From: an uncultured Prevotella sp.
GTDB lineage: Bacteria > Bacteroidota > Bacteroidia > Bacteroidales > Bacteroidaceae
DNA: 18,602 nucleotides
NCBI GenBank assembly: GCA_937907705.1
Contig: CALCVP010000091.1
Coordinates: forward strand, 1 to 18,602
Direction: 5' to 3'
Below the pieces are notes generated by a model. The model was given only the letters and a program-made list of their open reading frames with translations, was not told the origin of the DNA and did no database searches. This document shows positions 1 to 7,942 of the stretch, in pieces (the stretch's first letter is position 1; each line of letters begins with the position of its first letter). A program made the translations under genes and the position numbers.

Positions 1-53
1 AGCGCACTACGTTCGGGACGTAGGGGTCGCTGGTTCGAGTCCAGTAATCCCGA
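1..53 (+). tRNA. tRNA-Pro(CGG), 5' part missing
   Basis: This is the 3' portion of a tRNA gene cut by the window edge. The anticodon stem CTACG/CGTAG closes the seven-base loop TTCGGGA, giving anticodon CGG, which reads proline codon CCG. A T-arm with loop TTCGAGT follows, then acceptor strand AATCCCG and discriminator A53. The next bases are CAA, so CCA is not encoded and must be added after transcription. The acceptor 5' strand and most of the D-arm lie outside the window. Confidence 0.9.
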
Positions 54-54
54 C

Positions 55-93
55 AAAAAAGCGGTGAAAGGCAAGACCTTTCACCGCTTTTTT
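55..93 (+). terminator. Two-way rho-independent terminator
   Basis: An 11-bp perfect stem (61-71 with 77-87, GCGGTGAAAGG) closes a five-base loop and is followed by six T (88-93). Six A (55-60) precede the stem, so it also reads as a terminator on the minus strand. It would end the tRNA-Pro transcript. It is also the only clear stop signal for the minus-strand operon whose last gene ends at 250. Bases 94-249 between them hold nothing I recognise. Confidence 0.88.
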
Positions 94-249
94 GTATCTA
101 AAGAAATAGAAAAAACATTTTCGTTTTACCTTATTTATGAGTAATGGACTTCTTTGGTTGAGGGAAAAAGGAAACTATCCATCATAACACAAATGCTCAG
201 AGAGCACAGAAAGACAGGTTTTAAAATCCATTCTCATCCTATTCAGAGG

Positions 250-1920
250 TTATCTGCCGAGCCAAGCTTCAGGATTTAGCTTGGCTGTTCCATGGCGAAG
301 CTGAAACTGAAGTATATTATCTGTACCCACTGTTCCCAACACCTGCCGTGTGCTTACATGCTGACCACGATGCACACTGACCGAACGCAAATTGCAATAG
401 ACCGAGATATAGGAACCATGACGTACCATTACGACCATGGTATCGCCAAAGCCAAACACCGCACTTACCTCGCCGTCATAGATGCTTCGGGCGCAAGCGC
501 CGGCACCGCCCAATATATTAATGCCCTTGTTGTCGAGCCTTACATTCTTCAGTCCTTCTACATTATATTGTCCATAGTGGCTTACGATACGGTAAGAACC
601 TGTAATAGGCATGGGCAAACGGCCGCGGTTGCGCTCAAAACTGCCACTTAACTGCTTGTCTTGACTATCCATCGTGGCAGCTTCTGTTACCTCTTTCTTG
701 GCCTCTGCCACCTCTTTCTTATGTCGTTCTGCCTCCACACGCGCCTTGCGTTCAGCCGCTACGCGGTTGGATTCGGCCTCTTTGGCAGCCTGCTCAGCCT
801 TCGCTTTCTCTGCCGCCGATCGCTGGGCAGCAGCTTCAGCTTCAGCTTTAAGCTGGCGTTCGCGCTCCTTTGCTTCTGCCACTCTACGTGCATTCTCACG
901 TGCAGCGGCCTCAGCTGCAGCCTTCTTTCGCGCCAACTCCTCAGCCTTTTTCTTGGCAGCGGCAGCGGCGGCGGCAGCCTTTCTGCGTGCTTCTGCCTCA
1001 GCTCTGGCCTTTGCCTTTGCCACTTCCTGTGCCACCAATTGGTCTATACGGGCATTCAATGCAGCATTTTTCTTGCGCTGCTCATCAATTATTAACTGTA
1101 TGGTTTTCTGCTGTTTTTGCAGCGAATTGACCATCTCTTGTTGCTCAGCCTGCTTGCCTTGCAACACTGACTGCTCTTGTTTTCCTTTATAAAGCAGGGT
1201 GTTTTTCTGACCGCGCACTACCTCCAACTGCTTATGCTTAGAAGTTATCTGGTCTTGTTTGGCCTTTACCATCTCACCTTGCGCACGCTGATAATCGGCA
1301 TATTCGCGCACAAAGCGCATGCGACGGTACATCTGTGCCAGATTCTTTGCACTGAACACGAACATCAGTTTGTCTTGCACCGTGCGGTTGGTAGCCATGT
1401 AACGCATGGACTTTACATACTTGGCTTTGCGATCCTGAAGCTGTAACTCCAACTGAGAAAGCTGGTTCTTCAGCATGCCTATATTGCCCTCAATATGATG
1501 AATGTCCTTTTGTATGCCATTGATTGATTTTTCCCGTTGGTCAATCTCGCTGTTAATAGCCATCAAGTGGCTCAACCTCTGCATCACATCGGCTTTGTTT
1601 TTCTTGAGCAATTGCTCCTGTATCTTGATTTTTCGCTGTATATCGGCACGTTGCGTGCGCAGCCCTCGTATGGTGGCATTACTGTAATCAGAGGCAACAG
1701 CAGTTTTTTTAAGGCCTCGCTTGCCTTTAGCCGTCGTCTTTTGGGGAGCTTTAGAGGGAGCCTTTGCCTTGTTTTTAGAGGCAGCAGTAGCATGTTTTCG
1801 TGCCTTGCCAGTGGCTACTGACGTGGCTGTTGCTTTGCGCCGGGTTGTATTTTTCTTGTTTTGTGCAGGCATAGAAAGCACTGCCAATGCCATCAAAACT
1901 ATTAATAATCTGCGTTTCAT
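250..1920 (-). CDS. EnvC-like degenerate LytM (M23) coiled-coil protein
   Basis: A 556-residue exported protein with an N-terminal signal peptide (about 1-20), a basic Ala/Lys/Thr-rich stretch (21-78), and heptad coiled coil (about 82-290). A very Ala/Lys/Glu-rich helix (about 298-416, with eight consecutive Ala at 315-322) follows, then a C-terminal M23/LytM fold (about 435-556). The zinc ligands of active M23 enzymes are replaced: the HxGxD site reads N464-K-G-I-N468, and the HLH site reads I536-L-Q538. This is the state seen in EnvC- and NlpD-type proteins, which activate cell-wall amidases at division rather than cut peptidoglycan themselves. The role as amidase activator is inferred from family. 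It is the last gene of the dut operon, 44 bp after the DUF4292 gene. The start at 1920 places the signal peptide at the N-terminus. Confidence 0.85.
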   Translation of the reverse strand: MKRRLLIVLMALAVLSMPAQNKKNTTRRKATATSVATGKARKHATAASKNKAKAPSKAPQKTTAKGKRGLKKTAVASDYSNATIRGLRTQRADIQRKIKIQEQLLKKNKADVMQRLSHLMAINSEIDQREKSINGIQKDIHHIEGNIGMLKNQLSQLELQLQDRKAKYVKSMRYMATNRTVQDKLMFVFSAKNLAQMYRRMRFVREYADYQRAQGEMVKAKQDQITSKHKQLEVVRGQKNTLLYKGKQEQSVLQGKQAEQQEMVNSLQKQQKTIQLIIDEQRKKNAALNARIDQLVAQEVAKAKARAEAEARRKAAAAAAAAKKKAEELARKKAAAEAAARENARRVAEAKERERQLKAEAEAAAQRSAAEKAKAEQAAKEAESNRVAAERKARVEAERHKKEVAEAKKEVTEAATMDSQDKQLSGSFERNRGRLPMPITGSYRIVSHYGQYNVEGLKNVRLDNKGINILGGAGACARSIYDGEVSAVFGFGDTMVVMVRHGSYISVYCNLRSVSVHRGQHVSTRQVLGTVGTDNILQFQLRHGTAKLNPEAWLGR

Positions 1921-1964
1921 CTAAGTAAAGGTTCTATTTTAGGTGGCTTTCAACGAGCCAAGAG

Positions 1965-2855
1965 CTACATGCTCATCAGTTTCTTGAGCACATCTTCTAC
2001 CGTAACTTTCTTGTATTTAGAAGACACTTCGGTGCGTGTTTCCCAATTAGACGACTTGTCAAAGCTACTGATATTGATATCCATCTCCAAATCTTTGTGT
2101 TTTTTGAGAGCATCGCTTTGCAGCTTCAGGCTGATGCTTGTAGGGAAATATTTAGACTGAAGCGTCTTGAAGTTGCCATAGGTGCAGCCCACATGGGTAT
2201 TGCCATTTACCGCACTGGCATACGACACATCCACTTTACTGATGCGTCCTGTTGCATTTTCAGCCTCCCACTGATAGTTCATATTGCCCTTTTTCAGCGA
2301 CAACAGGCTATGTGTGGCATCCTCATTCAGGGTTACATCAAAGTTTTTGAGCTGCGAGTCGGTTACAGTCTGCTCGCCAGGCACAAACAACTGGTTCCAA
2401 AAGAGGGCCTGCAACGCATAGAAATCAAGGCCATTGCGCTGCAAGAAGTCCACTTTATTATAGTCTTCCTTGATATATTGCTTGTTGATACGGTCCACAA
2501 TCAATACATAATCCTTGGTAAATTCCAGACGACCTACTTCCATCAGTCCCAAGGCAGTAAGCTGTATGCGGATTACATCGTCTCGTTTCATCTTGAGTGA
2601 ACCGCCTACTGAAATGTCTTTTCCACCCGACACAACGGTAAACTTTATCTTAGTCTGAATAGAGTTGGCATCTACTGCGGTGCCGTTTACTTTCTTGGCA
2701 AAAGCCAACTGCCGCGCTTTTGAGCTATTCGTTATGGTTGTCTGGTGGGTATTGGAGGCCGAACTGTCAGCCACCATGCGTTTAGTACCACAAGAGGAGA
2801 TCACCAGCGCCAGTGCCATAAAGCAAATACAAAGTATTGACTGTTTATTTTCCAT
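1965..2855 (-). CDS. DUF4292 family lipoprotein
   Basis: A 296-residue lipoprotein. The signal peptide ends in lipobox VISSC, so Cys22 should be lipidated. The rest looks like a beta-rich, LolA/LppX-like domain of the DUF4292 type, recognisable by the order KIKFTVVSGGKDISVGGSLKMKRDDVIRI... (given only in part), a segment on the gene's influence on 'ALGLMEVGRLEF', and a late 'PTSISLKL' strand. The biochemical role is unknown; a function in carrying lipid or lipoprotein within the envelope is only a guess from the fold class. The first 11 bases overlap the end of the upstream TPR gene, which implies translational coupling. The family is known mainly from Bacteroidota and often sits beside a TPR protein and an M23 protein, as here. 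Confidence 0.82.
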   Translation of the reverse strand: MENKQSILCICFMALALVISSCGTKRMVADSSASNTHQTTITNSSKARQLAFAKKVNGTAVDANSIQTKIKFTVVSGGKDISVGGSLKMKRDDVIRIQLTALGLMEVGRLEFTKDYVLIVDRINKQYIKEDYNKVDFLQRNGLDFYALQALFWNQLFVPGEQTVTDSQLKNFDVTLNEDATHSLLSLKKGNMNYQWEAENATGRISKVDVSYASAVNGNTHVGCTYGNFKTLQSKYFPTSISLKLQSDALKKHKDLEMDINISSFDKSSNWETRTEVSSKYKKVTVEDVLKKLMSM

Positions 2856-4614
2856 TGATGTATTTCTTCAGTTTTATTTTGCGTTCCAATATCATTTTGG
2901 AGCCATCTTCTTTTGTAAGGGCCTCTTTCCAGTATTTAAGTGCCGTGTTGATGTCGCCCTTCATTGCATAAATGTCGCCCGCATGCTCCAGTATTACGCC
3001 ACTTTTGGTTGAGTCGTTGACCACTGCCTGGTCAATATAAGCCTGTGCTTCATCATAGCGTTTCTGCAAGAACAATATCCAGGCATAGGTATCCAAGAAA
3101 GTAGAATTGTCGGGGTCGGCTTCTACTGTACGCAGACTCATCTTTGCGGCTTTATCCAGTTGCTTGCCTTCCATTGAAAGATAGTAGGCATAGTTGTTCA
3201 GACAGCCAAAGTTGTCGTCCTTAAGTTGCAGACAGCTATCGTAGGCAGCATAAGCCTGTTGCGACTGACGGATACTGTAATAAAGGTCGCCCAGCATGGC
3301 ATAACAGTCTGAAGTAAGCGCATCGTTGCGTGTATCATCGTCTACGCTTACTGCCTTCTTAAAGGCTGCAATAGCGTCATCAGACTTGTCAAGCTGCACG
3401 TTTGCCATGCCCAAGAAGTAGTAATAGACCATTCTTTCCGGGGTATAGTTCAACGCTTCGTGGCAATTGGCTATCACACTGTCATACTCCTGCTTTGCCC
3501 ATTGGTCTTGAATGAGAGAAATGCGGGCTTCAACATTCTCAGGGCTGATTTGCAGAACCTGTTTCAATGCAGCGAGAACAGTGTCTTTAGGCATCTTCTT
3601 GAGTTGCAGATAAGCCACATAAAGCGATGCCATATCAGCGTCTTTCTGTGGCTGTGCCAGCACTCTCTTGAACAGGTTGATAACCTTTGTGCTGTCGCCT
3701 CCGCTCTTCTCGTTGCTGTCTACCAGTTGTTTCACAAGCGTAAACTTGGTTTCCGGTGCAGTTTTCTCGCTCACCAGCATCTGCTCTTGTATGGAGTCGG
3801 CCCGCTGGTTTTGCCCTACCTGACGGTAATAATCCAGCAGCGACATCTGCGCCATAGCATTGTCTGGCTCTTGATGAAGTGCTTTCTGATAGGCATCGTA
3901 TGCCTCTTCTGTCTTTCCATTCTGCAAAAGCCAGTTGCCCATCATTACTTTATAGTTCATATCGTTGGGATGCTGGTTGACCATCGACTTGAGCACATTG
4001 AGTTCTTCTGCCTTTTTCCCCATCAAAGAGTACACCTGCATCTTGGCCAGTGTGGTGCGTTCGTTGGCTCCCTCCAAGGCTTCTATGCGGTTCATGGTCT
4101 TGAGCATGTTGTTCAAATCGCGTTTCTTGGCATAGAGTTGCACCAACATTTCAAGTATATCAGAACGCTCAGGGCTGTTGACAGACAGCTTTTCATAAGC
4201 CGCAATGGCTTGATCCATGTCTTTCACCTTCAGATATCCCATGGCCAGACGGTCAAGGTAAGTATTGTTGAAAGGGTCAAGTTCGGCGGCTTTCTTCAAA
4301 TCTTGAAGCATGGTGGAATCGCCCTTCAGCGCCCCTGTATACGCAGACAGCATAAAATAAGTCTCTGCCGCATAGGGGTTTATCTCTTTACAGTGCTGCA
4401 ACAAGGTGTAAGCTGCGCCATAGTTGCCTTGAGCCTGCTGAGTGACTGCTTCATAGAAGAAGAGCTTGAAGCGCAAGCTGTCGTTGTGGCTCAGCTGCGG
4501 ATAAGCCACAGTTGGAGTCGTGGCGGGGCGCACGGCCTTGCGTTCTGTACCACAAGCCACCAGCAACACTACGGCTATCAATGTGCCAACAATATGTAAG
4601 ATACTTTTTCTCAT
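2845..4614 (-). CDS. Tetratricopeptide-repeat lipoprotein
   Basis: A 589-residue protein almost entirely made of TPR helices. It contains repeated pairs with the usual spacing of Ala, Gly, Tyr and Pro, for example 'AYDAYQKALHQEPDNAMAQ' and the final 'EHAGDIYAMKGDINTALKYW'. I place the start at 4614 rather than at 4650: from there the protein opens MRKSIL with a hydrophobic segment and lipobox LLVAC (Cys21), whereas the longer version would put 12 polar residues before the signal peptide. It should be a membrane-anchored scaffold facing the periplasm; partners are unknown. It follows dut by 59 bp and overlaps the DUF4292 gene by 11 bp, so the three are very likely one transcript. Confidence 0.85.
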   Translation of the reverse strand: MRKSILHIVGTLIAVVLLVACGTERKAVRPATTPTVAYPQLSHNDSLRFKLFFYEAVTQQAQGNYGAAYTLLQHCKEINPYAAETYFMLSAYTGALKGDSTMLQDLKKAAELDPFNNTYLDRLAMGYLKVKDMDQAIAAYEKLSVNSPERSDILEMLVQLYAKKRDLNNMLKTMNRIEALEGANERTTLAKMQVYSLMGKKAEELNVLKSMVNQHPNDMNYKVMMGNWLLQNGKTEEAYDAYQKALHQEPDNAMAQMSLLDYYRQVGQNQRADSIQEQMLVSEKTAPETKFTLVKQLVDSNEKSGGDSTKVINLFKRVLAQPQKDADMASLYVAYLQLKKMPKDTVLAALKQVLQISPENVEARISLIQDQWAKQEYDSVIANCHEALNYTPERMVYYYFLGMANVQLDKSDDAIAAFKKAVSVDDDTRNDALTSDCYAMLGDLYYSIRQSQQAYAAYDSCLQLKDDNFGCLNNYAYYLSMEGKQLDKAAKMSLRTVEADPDNSTFLDTYAWILFLQKRYDEAQAYIDQAVVNDSTKSGVILEHAGDIYAMKGDINTALKYWKEALTKEDGSKMILERKIKLKKYINGK

Positions 4615-4673
4615 TTCATCATGATTAAGTAATGGACTGCTATCAGGCATTACTGCCGGCAGTCCAAGCGGTA

Positions 4674-5111
4674 TTATTTCACGCCTGTATGCCCGTATCC
4701 ACCTGCTCCACGCTCTGTTTCGTCCAGCTCGGTTACCAGTTCAAATTGCGCTGTAGCATGCTGTGCTATCACCATTTGGGCTATACGCTCGCCATCGTTG
4801 ATTACAAAGTCGATATCAGAGAAGTTGACAAGCAGCACCATTATCTCGCCACGATAGTCGGCATCAATGGTGCCTGGCGTGTTCAGCACGGTAATGCCAT
4901 GCTTCAGGGCCAATCCGCTACGGGGGCGAACTTGAGCCTCATAGCCTGCCGGCAGTGCCATGTAAAGACCTGTTGGCACGAGCTTGCGCTCCATAGGGTG
5001 CAAGACAATAGGCTCACTGATATTGGCACGAAGGTCAAGACCTGCACTTTGAGGGGTGGCATACGCCGGAAGGGGCTGATGGCCCTTGTTTATTATCTTT
5101 ATCTGTATCAT
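4674..5111 (-). CDS. dut: dUTP diphosphatase (dUTPase)
   Basis: It hydrolyses dUTP to dUMP and pyrophosphate, keeping uracil out of DNA and supplying dUMP for thymidylate synthesis; it acts in the cytoplasm as a homotrimer. All five trimeric-dUTPase motifs are present in 145 residues, the usual length: AGLDLRA (23-29), RPRSGLA (62-68), the uracil-binding hairpin NTPGTIDADYRGE (77-89), GERIAQ (107-112) and the C-terminal lid RGAGGYGHTG (134-143). The lid has Tyr and His where many homologues have Phe and Ser, a modest variant. It is the first gene of the operon and faces away from dgt, so two nucleotide-pool enzymes share a divergent control region. Confidence 0.97.
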   Translation of the reverse strand: MIQIKIINKGHQPLPAYATPQSAGLDLRANISEPIVLHPMERKLVPTGLYMALPAGYEAQVRPRSGLALKHGITVLNTPGTIDADYRGEIMVLLVNFSDIDFVINDGERIAQMVIAQHATAQFELVTELDETERGAGGYGHTGVK

Positions 5112-5135
5112 GTTTTGGGTTTATGCTTTTAATCT

Positions 5136-5144
5136 GCAAAAATA
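5136..5144 (-). promoter_or_regulatory. -7 element for dut operon
   Basis: Read on the minus strand this is TATTTTTGC, a full match to the Bacteroidota -7 consensus TAnnTTTGY. Transcription would start near 5130, leaving a leader of about 20 bases before the dut ATG. I see no TTTG at the expected 19-21 bp upstream, so the -33 half is weak or absent. Confidence 0.5.
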
Positions 5145-5286
5145 CTCCTTTTATTTTATATATGTATAAATAGGTATCAAAAAACGAATAATTTAGGTTT
5201 ATTTATGTTTGCAGGAAATACGGTCAGCAGCTGTTGGCAGGATGCAAGTTTCAAGTGTTTAACAGGCTGTTTCTATGTTTTTTTAG

Positions 5287-5295
5287 TAACTTTGC
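5287..5295 (+). promoter_or_regulatory. -7 element for dgt
   Basis: TAACTTTGC matches TAnnTTTGY. No good -33 TTTG lies at the right distance. The predicted leader of about 70 bases can pair AAGGCA (5311-5316) with TGCCTT (5346-5351) around an inner CCAC/GTGG (5325-5328, 5336-5339), a weak hairpin whose role, if any, is unknown. Confidence 0.5.
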
Positions 5296-5372
5296 GACCA
5301 AGCTACACACAAGGCAACGGGGCACCACATGCAAAGTGGCTGCTGTGCCTTACACTTTAATACAAACAGATT

Positions 5373-6716
5373 ATGATGAATTGGGAACAACTTATATCCA
5401 ACAAGCGTTTAGGGCAGGAGTCGCGCCATACAACCAAGCATGATGACCGCTCTGAGTTCAAACGCGACTATGACCGGCTGATATTCTCTGCCCCTTTCAG
5501 ACGCATGCAAAACAAGACTCAGGTGTTTCCTCTGCCAGGCAGCATCTTTGTACACAACAGGCTCACCCACAGTTTGGAGGTGGCCAGTGTGGGCATGTCG
5601 CTGGGCAACGACGTGGCTCACCACTTGCTACAATGGCGCCCCGAGCTGGGCAAAACGCTGTTTCCGCAAATCGGCACCATTGTCAGCACGGCTTGCCTGG
5701 CCCACGATATGGGCAACCCTCCATTCGGACACTCTGGCGAGAAGGCTATCCAAACCTTTTTCAGCGAAGGCAAAGGGGCTTTCTTACAACAGGAACTGCA
5801 CCCGCAGCAATGGGCTGACATTACCCACTTTGAGGGCAATGCCAATGCCTTCCGCTTGCTGGCCCACCGCTTCAAGGGGCGTCGCGAAGGTGGCTTTGTA
5901 ATGACTTACACTACATTGGCATCTATCGTAAAATACCCTTTTGCTTCAACCTTGGCAGACAAGGGGCATGGCAAGTTCGGCTTTTTTGCCGAAGAGCAAG
6001 ACACTTACTGCAAGATTGCCGATGATTTGGGCATTACACGCCGCTCCAAGCCTGGGCAACCCGTAGAGTATGTGCGCCATCCATTGGTCTATTTGGTAGA
6101 GGCTGCAGATGACATCTGTTACGAGATAATGGATATTGAGGATGCCTATAAACTGAAAATCATGAGCTTTGACGAGACACGGCAGCTGCTGTTGGGCTTT
6201 TTCAGCAAGGAAATGAGCAACAGCATACAACAGCGCATCATAGACGAACAGATAACCGACCCCAGCGAACAGGTTATCTACATGCGGGCTTGTGCCATCG
6301 GGGCTTTGGAAAAGGCTTGCGTAGAGGCTTTTCTTAATCACGAAGAAGACATCATGGACGGCTCGCTGAAAGGCGGCCTTATCGACAACATGGAACCCGC
6401 CCTGAAAGAGGCGTACCGCCGCTGCGCTGAGGTATCCAAGCGGATGATATACAAGAGCAAGCCTGTATTGGATGTGGAACTGAGCGGTTTCAAGATTATG
6501 GAAACGCTGATGGAGGTAATGGTGGATGCTGCTGTACACCCCGAACGCTTCTACTCGCAACAACTTGTCAGCAGGGTGAGCAGCCAGTATGACATCACCG
6601 CTGCCGACCTGCCCACACGCATCATGGCAGTGGTAGACTATATCAGCGGCATGACCGATGTGTATGCACTCGACATTTACCAAAAAATCAACGGTATCAG
6701 TCTGCCCATTGTGTAA
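5373..6716 (+). CDS. dgt: dNTP triphosphohydrolase (dGTPase-like)
   Basis: An HD-domain enzyme that removes triphosphate from deoxynucleoside triphosphates, classically dGTP to deoxyguanosine, thereby tuning the dNTP pool. The metal-binding set is intact: His66 in RLTHSLEV, His111-Asp112 in CLAHDMGNPPFGHSGE, and Asp246 in EAADDICYEIMD. The segment THFEGNANAFRLL (151-163) is typical of the family. It is 447 residues long, within the normal range. Two ATG codons are adjacent (5373 and 5376), so the exact start could be either. Substrate preference among dNTPs cannot be read from sequence; many homologues act on several dNTPs and some are activated by them. It is divergent from dut and convergent with glsB. 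Confidence 0.93.
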   Translation: MMNWEQLISNKRLGQESRHTTKHDDRSEFKRDYDRLIFSAPFRRMQNKTQVFPLPGSIFVHNRLTHSLEVASVGMSLGNDVAHHLLQWRPELGKTLFPQIGTIVSTACLAHDMGNPPFGHSGEKAIQTFFSEGKGAFLQQELHPQQWADITHFEGNANAFRLLAHRFKGRREGGFVMTYTTLASIVKYPFASTLADKGHGKFGFFAEEQDTYCKIADDLGITRRSKPGQPVEYVRHPLVYLVEAADDICYEIMDIEDAYKLKIMSFDETRQLLLGFFSKEMSNSIQQRIIDEQITDPSEQVIYMRACAIGALEKACVEAFLNHEEDIMDGSLKGGLIDNMEPALKEAYRRCAEVSKRMIYKSKPVLDVELSGFKIMETLMEVMVDAAVHPERFYSQQLVSRVSSQYDITAADLPTRIMAVVDYISGMTDVYALDIYQKINGISLPIV

Positions 6717-6780
6717 AGATGCCAACCGCACACTGCCAAGAGTAAAGCACAAATGCAGCTTCTGCCTTTGCCGAAGCTGC

Positions 6781-6824
6781 AAAAAATTGGGGCAATCGTG
6801 CTTCTGAAACAGCAAGATTGCCCC
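6781..6824 (-). terminator. Terminator between dgt and glsB
   Basis: GGGGCAATC (6789-6797) pairs with GATTGCCCC (6816-6824), and an inner TGCT/AGCA extends the stem past one mismatch. On the minus strand the stem is followed by AATTTTTT (6788-6781), a textbook intrinsic terminator for glsA-glsB. In the plus direction the trailing TTCGTT is poor, so it may end dgt only weakly. A second hairpin, GCAGCTTC/GAAGCTGC (6755-6762 with 6773-6780), lies just beside it on the dgt side. Confidence 0.8.
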
Positions 6825-6916
6825 TTCGTTATTATCCTAATTAGATTCTGATAAATATCTTGATGCCGGCAACCCTGTGGCTCCCCGGCGCTTTTCTCTT
6901 CATCAAGCAAGTATTT

Positions 6917-7906
6917 CTACTTTTCTTTGTAGATAACTTTGTTGGCACCAGACGTAATGCACAGCGCCTCCGGATGCTCCTTAATATAAGAATCGATATG
7001 GCGGATACGTTTCTCTTCCAATATCTCGTCTACAGCTATCAGAATGCCCGTTTCCTCCACATCGCCAAAACCATAGTTGATAGCGGTGCCAAACATTCTC
7101 ATGGTAGGACTCAAGCTCATATACGCATTGACCAGTGGCGGTATGTTATAGCCCAACTTTCTGATTTCACGGTTCAAGATGCGATAGTCGTCTTTGAACG
7201 ATTTTTCGCAGAAGAGAGCCTTCAGTTCGTTCTCATCAGTCTCTATTTGTAGAGGCTTCATAGGTATGATGAGGTTGTCGGGGTCGTTGAAATGCTTCTT
7301 TAAAAAGTAGAGAATCATGTCGCGGCCCTTGCGCACGTAAGAGGGATACATGGTCATCTTGCCAAAGAAATACTTCACATTAGGCATGATAACGGTCAAT
7401 GCTCCCAAGCCATCCCACAGATTGTCGAGTGCAAAAAGGCTCTTGGCACCCATCTTGGAACTTTGATAGGGCAGCGACACAAACGACCTGCCTAACTCTA
7501 TGGTCTGCGGCATATAGTCGCGCATGAAGCGCTCTGAGAAATGAAACATGTGGCTGGTGGCCAAGACTGGTTGCCCCTTGTCGTCTATATCCACATCTGT
7601 TCCCAACAGATAGCGGTATCCGCCTATTATCTCTTCAGCCTCGGGATTCCACACAATAAGCTGTTTATAGCAGTTAGGCATTGTGTCAAACTCATCTATA
7701 TCCATGGCTTTGCCTGTGCCTCCGCCTGCTTCGCGAAAAGCTATCTCGCGCAGTCTGCCTATCTCTTTCATCACATTGGGGGCATTGTGCGCTGTAATAA
7801 CATATATCTCGTTATGGCTCTTGTTAGTCATTCGCAGCTGACGCTCAGGGGTCAGTTCACTTTTCAATAGTTCCTTGTCTATTGGCTGAATGATTTCTTG
7901 TTCCAT
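6917..7906 (-). CDS. glsB: GNAT-fold N-acyltransferase, GlsB-like
   Basis: A 329-residue protein of the hemolysin-like/OlsB-related acyltransferase group with a GNAT-type fold (core about 34-215). Visible landmarks are the block REIAFREAGGGTGKAMDIDEFD (53-74, given here as landmark only in pieces: REIAFREAGGG and DIDEFD), IIGGYRYLLG (93-102) and ELGRSFV (137-143). In Bacteroides thetaiotaomicron the matching protein N-acylates glycine, the first step of glycine-lipid synthesis, using a 3-hydroxy fatty acyl donor. The assignment rests on overall resemblance and on the adjacent glsA-like gene, 36 bp upstream in the same direction. An ornithine-lipid role is the main alternative. The acceptor amino acid cannot be read from sequence. 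Confidence 0.78.
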   Translation of the reverse strand: MEQEIIQPIDKELLKSELTPERQLRMTNKSHNEIYVITAHNAPNVMKEIGRLREIAFREAGGGTGKAMDIDEFDTMPNCYKQLIVWNPEAEEIIGGYRYLLGTDVDIDDKGQPVLATSHMFHFSERFMRDYMPQTIELGRSFVSLPYQSSKMGAKSLFALDNLWDGLGALTVIMPNVKYFFGKMTMYPSYVRKGRDMILYFLKKHFNDPDNLIIPMKPLQIETDENELKALFCEKSFKDDYRILNREIRKLGYNIPPLVNAYMSLSPTMRMFGTAINYGFGDVEETGILIAVDEILEEKRIRHIDSYIKEHPEALCITSGANKVIYKEK

Positions 7907-7942
7907 TTTCTTTTTATTGAGTGTTGTTGTTGATCGCTTTTA

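Noticed and set aside
94..249. Small RNA or regulatory element between the tRNA-Pro terminator and the EnvC-like gene
   Set aside because: No promoter box, stable hairpin or repeat could be supported beyond a tiny TGCT/AGCA stem.
250..1920. Active M23 endopeptidase
   Set aside because: The metal-binding His and Asp positions are replaced by Asn, Ile and Gln, so hydrolase activity is not expected.
3460..4599. Long plus-strand frame of 379 codons opposite the TPR gene
   Set aside because: It is antisense to a well-supported TPR protein, is rich in Cys, His and Leu in the way of shadow frames, and has no domain or promoter.
5946..6815. Minus-strand frame of 289 codons opposite dgt
   Set aside because: It lies opposite the conserved HD-domain enzyme, crosses the terminator hairpin and resembles no family.
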